DNA from: Ovis canadensis
Lineage: Eukaryota > Chordata > Mammalia > Artiodactyla > Bovidae
DNA: 64,000 nucleotides
Direction of reading: 5' to 3'
Assembly: GCF_042477335.2 (NCBI RefSeq)
Contig: NC_091245.1
Coordinates: 230,453,501 to 230,517,500, forward strand
The position numbers were made by a program, and so were the translations under genes. Shown here in pieces: positions 48,601 through 57,600 of this stretch; within the stretch, counting starts at the first letter, position 1; each line of letters begins with the position of its first letter. The notes under the pieces are model-generated. The model was not told the origin of the DNA, did not search any database, and worked only from the letters and a program-made list of their open reading frames with translations.

Positions 48601-51600
48601 TACAGTCACCATCTGCAGTGATTTTGGAGCCCAGAAAAATAAAGTCAGCCACTGTTTCCACTGTTTCCCCATCTGTTTGCCATGAAGTGATGCCATGATC
48701 TTAGTTTTCTGAATGTTGAGCTGAAGGCAACTTTTTTACTCTCCTCTTTCACTTTCATCAAGAGGCTCTTTAGTTCTTCTTCACTTTCTGCCATAAGGGT
48801 GGTGTCATCTGCATATCTGAGGTTATTGATATTTCTCCTGGCAATCTTGATTCCAGCTTGTGCTTCCTCCAGCCCAGCATTTCTCATGATGTGCTCTGCA
48901 TATAAGTTAAATAAGCAGGGTGACAATATACAGCCTTGACATACTCCTTTTCCTATTTGGAACCAGTCTGTTCCATGTCCAGTTCTAACTATTGCTTTCT
49001 GACCTGCATACAGGTTTCCCAAGAGGCAGGTCAGGTGGTCTGGTATTCCCATCTCCTTCAGAATTTTCCACAGTTTATTGTGATCCACACAGCTATTGTG
49101 AAGTATACTACTTTGTGAATTATAATTTGAGTTACAGAATTTATATCAAGCTACCCACTCCCAGGGGTTTTAGGTTGTAGTATTTGCATGCTTTAAAAAT
49201 GTTATACAGATTATAACTAGCAATATGTATTAAAATGTAAAAACTTTAATAATAGATTTTTTTGTTTCCTCCTAAGAAAGCAAAATATGCTTCCTGTAAT
49301 CTCACTAAAGATACTTTCAGTTGGGAAAGTAGCCTTCAAAGTGGTATAAAAATAACTGCACCTAAAGGATAATTCTTGGAGGAGGAAATGGCAACCCACT
49401 CCAGTATTCTTGCTTAGAAAATCCCATGGACAGAGGAGCCTGGTGGACTATAGCCCATGGGGTCACGAAGAGTTGGATGACTGAGCGACTGAACACACAT
49501 ACATATAAAGTAGAATTAGCATAGATTTGGAAAAAGCACTATTATTTAATGAACCTTATATTTTAAAAGTAAATTCAGTTAACTGAAAGAGCATTATCCA
49601 GACTTCCTGGGAAGCTGGGGTCAGGAGCTGATTACATCAGCAGATGTGGAGAAGGCTGCCATCAGGACAATGGAGAGCGTGGCATGGGGACGGCAGGATA
49701 TCCTTCCTGGCTGGTGTTTTATTTTTACGCCTTCTCCAGTTGGTTTTTTTTTCCTGTGTAGGAAAAGATTTCCTTGAACTCTGTCTCAAGAAACCTAAAT
49801 TTCATATTCAGCCATACAGCTACTTTACCAAGGGACCTTGGGCCAGAGATTACATTCACCTCTTGGGGGGCATTGGAACAATACATGTAAAATCGGGGTC
49901 CCCTCTAGGGCCATGTCAGAAAGAGAATTGTGACAGCAAGGATGGGAACATGTCAGGTGTGGAGCAGAGACAAACTTTGAGTCAGCTGGAACCACTTCCA
50001 GTAAAAGAGGTGCTCTCTGTTCACGTGATGGGCATGGAATTAGTACCCAGATGCAAGTGCTCATGTAATGTTCTCAGACCCTTCAGAAGCAAATTGGTGG
50101 TGCCACACAGGGTATAAGTGACACTTTTGGCTGTAGTGCTTTTGTGGGAAGATGTTTGGCTATGTGACAGGTGTGTAGAACAAAGGTGCCTCAACATCTG
50201 GGCCATTTTCCCCTTGTGATCACTGTGGGACATCCTCCCTGGCCGTCATTTCTGTAGGAGGACATGAAAATAATACAACTGGCACACACACTGCCCAGTT
50301 CTTGACTTCAACTCTCACAGTTGTTGGTGATGTATTTCAAAACCCAGACCTATTTCCACCTTTAGGATATTTCCAAGTCTATAAAGCACTCCTGTAAGAA
50401 ATTCATGAAAATCGACAAGCCTCCGGTTTGCCAGAAGTTGCTGCAGAATGGGAAGAAGTACAGGCTGATCAGTGAGCCAGAAGCTGAGATCACCCCAGAG
50501 GTAGACACTGTAAAAAATCAACTTGGAGTAGCAGTGGGGGGAGCGTGTAGATTTCTTAGATAGAGCATTTTGAAGATATTTAAAAATAATGCATTTTGTT
50601 CTCCTTTTTTATTTCCCAGTGTCTAAGAAAGCAGTTGTTTTGTTAAACTTGCAGTTTATTCCAAAGATGCTGTTGAATTTCAGGGTTCATCTGCAGTCAT
50701 CAAAAAAATAGACTCTCCATTTCTCTTTCCCTTTGAAAAGGTTTTCAGTTTTCTTGCATTTTAAATGAAGTTATTAAAATAATTTTAGCTTCAAAGGAAT
50801 ACAAAACTTAAGTTTAAGTCATTAAGTCATGCAAAGCATTAAAGGTTAGTGGAAAAGAGTTGCTAACAAAGGATACTGGAATGCATTTGAAAAATAGTTA
50901 TGGGAATAAATTGTTAGATTTGAAGCATTCACTGTACACACCACGACACTTGTAAGTGATTTTGGCTTGTCAGAAATGACTTGGTTATTTTTAAAGTTTA
51001 TTTTCATTATGTGCCCTGGGTGTATGCCATAGCTTATCTAGTCTGGACATCTGTGTGGAAATTCCTTTGGTCTACCTCCTTTGTCTGTTTTACAGTTTAT
51101 GAAAAGTTGAAAACATGTTTTGATTCCATTAAATTAAAAGTGGGAGGCAAGAGAACTAATGGCAATGGTCCACGTTGCATTGTTTTATTATATTGGTATT
51201 ATCAGGGCCTTGTGCCCAGTAGAAGCAGTCAAGTTGATGAGGACAGTCTTCCTTCCTTTTCAGTTTCAAAGCGTCTCTGCACATGCTTTGAACCATTTGA
51301 GCCATACAATAACACGGCTGAGGAAACCGGTGTGTAAAGCAGGTGGGCGCTCTGCCCAGGCCACACATGAGAGCCGAGCTCACCCGTGGCCCTGGCTGCC
51401 TTGGCTCCTGAAGCTGCCATCTCCCCACTGGTTATCTGAGACGTTGATTTTCGTCCCTTCCATACCGATCAGGCCCCAGCAGGTGGCACATCAAGAGAAT
51501 CACGGGAATCAAACTGCAGCTTTGTCCGGGCAGTGGAACTAAATGAAAAGGGTGTGCTTTTGAGTGGCCTGTGCAGCATAATGAATTTCCCTGGGGAGCT

Positions 51601-54600
51601 TTAAAAAAAAATTCGGTGGCCTGGGTCCCACCTCCAGAGATGCTGACTTAATTGGTCTGGGAATGGCCCAGGCACTGGACTTGTTAAAGCTCCCAAGGTG
51701 ACTATAATGTGCTGCCAAGGTTAAGAGCCACTAGGAGAGGGAAGAATATGTATTGAATGGGTGGATGTTCCCAGAAAGAGACCGAGGGGATCCCAGGAGT
51801 TGTTTCTTACTAAAGATGTTGATAGCCAGAGGGCTTTAAATAGTCTGCTTTCTAGTGCATAGTCACATAGTTACCGTAGTCTGTCACTAACTGTGGGCTC
51901 CCTCTTAACCAAATTTCTGGCCTATAAAATGGGGATAATCGCCCAAGATTGCTGTAAGGATCATATAAAGTAATGGTTTGGGGCACTCCTGAGAGTTGTA
52001 AAACTCCGTGTAAATATAAGGTGCTCTTATTAGTTTTATACCATTAATGATTTGCTTAGCTGACATCAGATGTGCCTATTACCAGCCAGCCTGATAAGAG
52101 CTAGGAATTAAAAAAATAAGTAAGTCACAGTCTTTTCCCTCAAAGATGCCAGTGTAGTGAGGGAAATGCTCCATTTATGTAGAGAAATAATTTTACTATA
52201 ACATGGTGTTCCTTTAGAGATGAGTACCAAGTACAGTGGGTTTCCAGGAAGGCTTTCTTGTGGGTGATGTTGGCTCTGGGTTTGAAGGGTGAGGGATTCC
52301 CTGGGAGAGACAAGCTTTCCCAGGCTGTCCTGGGAGAGGTGGCCCCAGGTGCCTAAGGAGGGCACGGGACCCTGCAACTGGGCTGAGCCGCAGGAGAGTT
52401 CGGGGGAAATGAACCTGGAGGGATTTAGGAGAGTGGGGGCAGGGGAGGCTCTGTCTCAGGTTTGTAGACCTTGGTGACTGACTCTTGGAAGGTTAGGAGG
52501 ATAATACTGGTGACTTGAAACAGAAAGGAAGAGGAACAGATTAAGAGCATTAGTTTGTGATGGTGACACCCAGTGCAGTTCACTGATGTTTTTTTAAAGA
52601 TGTGTTTCTTGCTAGCCAGTCTGGAGAGAAGCAGAGGCAGGGAAGCCAGGAGACAGTCGGATAGTGGCTAAGAGCTCAGACTTTGGAGTCACAGGTATGG
52701 ATTCCAATTCCAGTTCCACCACTAAGATGTGGACTTGGGCAAATTCATTCACTTCTCTGGGATCCTTTATGCCTAAAATAGTGATAAAAGGATTTGTTGG
52801 GGGAAGGTGGTGTTCAGTGAGGGAAGGTGGACACAACGCCGCACATAGTTCTGTAAATGTGAAATCAGGTGGACAGATCGAGAATGATCTAAGAGAAAGG
52901 TGGTAAGGAGCTTAAAGCGCCTGGGAGAGGGTGACTGATGGCTGAGCACAGGTTCCATTTGGGGAACGAGAAATATTGGAAGTCAGGAAAGGGCTGAACT
53001 TGGAAGACAAGGGCCATGGGGCTAGAAGTTTCAATGAGGTGGAAAACAGTTCTGAGTAAAAGTAAGAAGGGGCTGAAAGCAGGAGAGTGAGAAGAGGTGT
53101 GGTTAAAGAATGGATTTACAAGGTCAGAATTTCAGCGGGCATCCACCGAAGCACTAACCCTTCTCATTGTCTTTATTCCTTATCTGACATTTTATGTGGT
53201 TAATTAATGCAACTTGTAAATTTAAGAAAACCACCTTTTTTTTTTTTAAAGGAAATTGAATTTGTGGATGGTTCACTTTTAAAATTGAAAAGTTATATTG
53301 AAGTGTATCTGGAGCAACCAGTGGAGTTTAAATTACTCTTGGTTGAAATGGATTCTGAGGAAATTGTATGGAAGGCAAAATTGAGAGAGTGTGAGTATCT
53401 TGCATCTTGAATTAAAACTCTGTTTGGCAGGTGGGGTTTGGGGAGGGTTTGGGGGAGTGGCTCGGGTGGAAAGCAAATAGAGTGTCTGTCCCATCACCAT
53501 AACATCAAAAAATTTGATTAAGAGAAGCAGAGGCCCCAGTTCGTGGGACGGATGCACCGGCCCTGGTTCTCAGGCTCCCACTGTCAAATCCCCACATTCA
53601 GCAGGTGCACGGAGCCCATATTTGCTATTGAGGCTTTCTACTCCAGAAACAAAACCCAATCTAATCCATTTGGGATTCTGTCCTAGTTTAAGGCGGAAGC
53701 TTTTGTATAGGTGTGATTCCTGTTCTCAATATTATACCCTTAAGTTAGCCAGTTTGAAACAGGCCCTTTTATCCAAACTACACTTACTTACCCCAGAGGA
53801 GTCCTAGTTTTGGGATTCTGTATTGGGGATTGTATTATTTAATTTGCTCAAATAAGTGAACCTGAAAGATGTTGCCTTTTAATCATAGCAAATGCCTCAG
53901 TAATAAAGATATTTAATATGTATCAACCTGAATAACAGATGTTCTTCCGGACTAAATCTCTTTGCAGTTTTAAAGACCACCTTTTAAGACTGTTTTTAAA
54001 ACTTAATTAATAATATTCTGCCTCATAAGATGGTTCTGGTTTCTATTATTTTGGGGAGGCCTATCCTAACGATGAATGGAAATTGCCCATCACTCATAAG
54101 ACGTCTTCACTCAAGCGACCTGTGGAAGGCCTGCCCAACATGTAGGCATGTGTTAGAGCGGGGCTGAACTCACGGGGCAGGTGGTGTCAAATCGTAATGA
54201 AGTTTCTGCAAAGAACCCTCCAAGTATACATAATGATAATACATATATGAGATTCTTTTACGTGTGTGTATATTTGTGTGTGTGTGTGTTGCTTAGCCAT
54301 GTCCGACTTTTTGTGACCCCATGGACTGTAGCCCACTAGACTCCTCTGTCCATGGAATTCTCCAGTCAAGAATAGTGGAGTGGGGTACATATAAATACAC
54401 TTAAAATTTAAAGATGTTATTTATTTTTTAAAAAATGTTTAAGGCTTCCTTCTCCATATGGCAGATGATGCCAATGTTCTATTTATAGTAATTTTAGATT
54501 TCGAGAAATGCGGAAGGAATGACGTTTCACCTGACCTCTGGGTGTGGCAGATACCATGTCAGCAGTATGCAGATGACTGAAATGTGGGAAACACTGGTCC

Positions 54601-57600
54601 CACCAGACATGCTGGAAGGAGTTCAAGCTCAGGGTATTTGCATACATACAAGTTAAAACCCACATTTGAATTTGAGAGAGATTACCAAAACCCTAGAGCT
54701 TCACGTGCTTTCACACATCGATGCTTTAATTCCAATTTCATACCGCCTTTCCGACTGCTGCTTGTTGTACCTTACCAGGTGACTGGGTTCAGCATCATCA
54801 GAACCAGAACATTTCAAAAAGCAGCACAAGTGGTAAGTGCTTGTAAGTGGACATTAAACTCGTCTCTTCCTTCCATCCACTAGAATGTTAATTCTGCTTT
54901 GCAAATCAGTAACGTTCAGGATCTGTTAAGTGTTCCATAACTCTTAATCATCTGAATGAGTTTTGAATCCTTTTTTAATCTGTTCTGTCAGAATGATGAT
55001 TTTTAAATGATTTTTTAAAAGTCCAGCTTGAAGATGGCTGGATAATAAAACCATAAGGGAAAGCCAATTTGTTGTTGTTTTTTTAAAGGTAACAGGCGAC
55101 GAAAAATGAGTAGCAGCTTGCCTGATGAGACGGTCTATGATAAAAGAATGAAGCAGATTGACAGTTCAGGTTTGTAAAAATGTCCTCTGTGGCCATCAGT
55201 CACCTCCTCTGGTCTCCCCCAGGATGTTCATCAGGCACATGTTCTTCTTGGGTCAGTCTTCCTGGAGCCATATCCTGGGTGTGCCTGCTCTCCCAGCTAC
55301 CTTCCCTGTGTCCAAGCTTCTCAGGCCGGGATAAAGGTCCTACGTGGTCTGCCCCAGCCTGCTTTTCCACCTTGACTGCCCACTCCTCCCCTGCACTTGG
55401 TGAAAGTAGAATTGGGGGTCGAGGGAAGGTCTTGCAGCCTGTAGGGTCAGTGGCTGTGGCCCGTCCATCTGTGCGTTTCCTATAGCACTGAGCCTGCAGC
55501 CTCTGATATAGACGATGAGTGTTCACTGAAGAAGTGGCTAGTGAGTGTGCATGTGTGCGTTCACTGACTTCTCAGTTATTAACTATATTTGCGGGGAGGG
55601 AGCCACCAGCTCAGTTATTAGAAATAAAGGTCAAGTTAATTTCTTCCATTTAAATGGCAGAGACCAAGGCTTGATAGCTGTGAAAATACAGTAGAGATTT
55701 AAGCACTAACAACAGTACTCCAAGGAGCCAGAAGATGGGGTATGTACCTAAAAATTCAAGTCCAACCAGAATTCACAAACTGAAGTTAGAAAACCCAGAC
55801 TCAAATTACACAAGACAAGATCTTAAGGCTTTGGGGGCCTCATGTAGATGAACCCTTTCATCAAAATACCTTTTATTATTGTAAGAAGGTGTGAATCTAA
55901 AAGCAGATAAACTCTAAAGACTAAAATGAGATGTTATTCGCTTGGAGTTGAAGAGGATGGTGTATGTCGGATTTCACTGTTTGTCACTAGAGAATTGTTT
56001 ATTATTTCTATTAAATGAACATCAAAATAAATGAGGCTCTGGAATTATTTTTAAAACCTAACCAAATTAGGATATATATTTCTTTCATTTTTATTGAGAT
56101 ATAGTTGACAAATAAAAATTGGATATAAGTACACAATGGGATGCTTTGAAGTGTGCATACATTGTGAAATATTTACCAATCGGATTAATTAGCACACCTA
56201 TCACCTCACACAGCCACCTTTTTTTTGGTGGTAGAACTCATAAGACCTTCTCTTAGCAAATCTCAAGAGTATAGCATAGTATTTATTATTAACTGTAGTC
56301 ATCATATTGTATATTAGATCCTCAAAAATTATTCACTTATAACTGAATGGGACACATAGGAAAATTTTTTCCTTTTTTGCAGTTATTTGGCTATTTAAAA
56401 TTAGCTCCAAGAACAAGTAGCTAGACATAGAATAAAATGACCAAATACTACCTAGAAAATTAAGGATTCCCAGCCTTTTTAGAGTTGACAGTGTGGTAGC
56501 AAATAAATTAATAATGCTTTACTTTTGTTTAGGTATTTTCACAACATTTTTAAAGATACTGAGTCATTATCCTGATAGTTTGAGGCTCAGCATATCACCA
56601 TATTGCTTTTTAAAATATAGTCATCTCTTAACTCTGAGTCACTTTGAGATCTTGTTAAAATTTAGATACAGAATCTGACACAGTAGGTTTGGGGATGATC
56701 CTGAGAACTTGCATCTTTGATGGATGGATTCCCTGTGTGGTTTCTCTTGTAGCAGTTTGGGGGAGGAACACAAGCCACATGCGTTAGAAGACCACTAGGG
56801 GGCAGTGGCCATCCTTTAGAAACCATGCTTGAGTTAAGGGAGTTAGGGTTCAATATAAATGTTAGGTTCCCTTCATTAGACTGTTGGCTCTAGATGAGCA
56901 AAGTGTTATGGTTCTGGAGGAGGGGCAGGAAGGATTCTTCCTCTTACCCTCTTCTCATGGCACCTCCAGGGTTTGTAAGGCCTGATCCTTAATGAGACTC
57001 TACACCTGGTGAGCTTTGATGCATCATAGCACAACCATCTGAAAAGTGTGAACATAGAACACCCAGCTGGGGCTGGTATTTTGTATTGGGGCACTGGTTT
57101 GTATTGGAAACATAATCCCTTCCAGAATGATGACACGGTTTCTTAGTGAACAACAGATATTGATATTGCAGACTGTGCCCTGACTTTTCTGTGGAATATG
57201 CTCTTCCCCCTAATGCCAGGAGATGGCAGAATGGAGACTGCAGTTCATATCTCTTGCTGCCCTCTTTAGTGACCACTAAAGGTAGCACTTTGTATGTGAA
57301 GATGCAGAGATGGGCAAGGAGAAATGTATGTTTTTCTTTTTGAGCCACATAAATTATTTTTGATGCTTGATTTTTTTTTTCTCCTCCAGCCTAATTTGTG
57401 CAGCTTTGTAAAACAATTTCATTCCCTGAATCACTGAACTATCCTTGTGAGCGTTATACCCCAGTTCAACCTTATGTGTAATCATTCCCTTTTCTTCTAA
57501 TAGTTTGGAAAGCAGGGATTTTTTTGGCACTTAAATTTATTTTAAAAGCAGTTGAAGTTTCAAATCATGGTATCCTTTTTTATATAAAGAGAATACGTTT

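Noticed and set aside
49644..50117. 157-residue plus-strand frame in intron 12 as an extra exon
   Set aside because: No FIIND-like sequence; exon 12 (ending FIK) and exon 13 (starting DIS) already join in the correct place in the FIIND alignment.
51156..51542. Opposing 127- and 90-residue frames in intron 13
   Set aside because: Mirror-image frames without domains or phase-compatible splice sites.
53207..53251. Upstream extension of exon 14
   Set aside because: The T tract and 'aaag' acceptor at 53250-53251 fit, and the sequence upstream is an intron tract; phase 0 joins exactly to exon 13.
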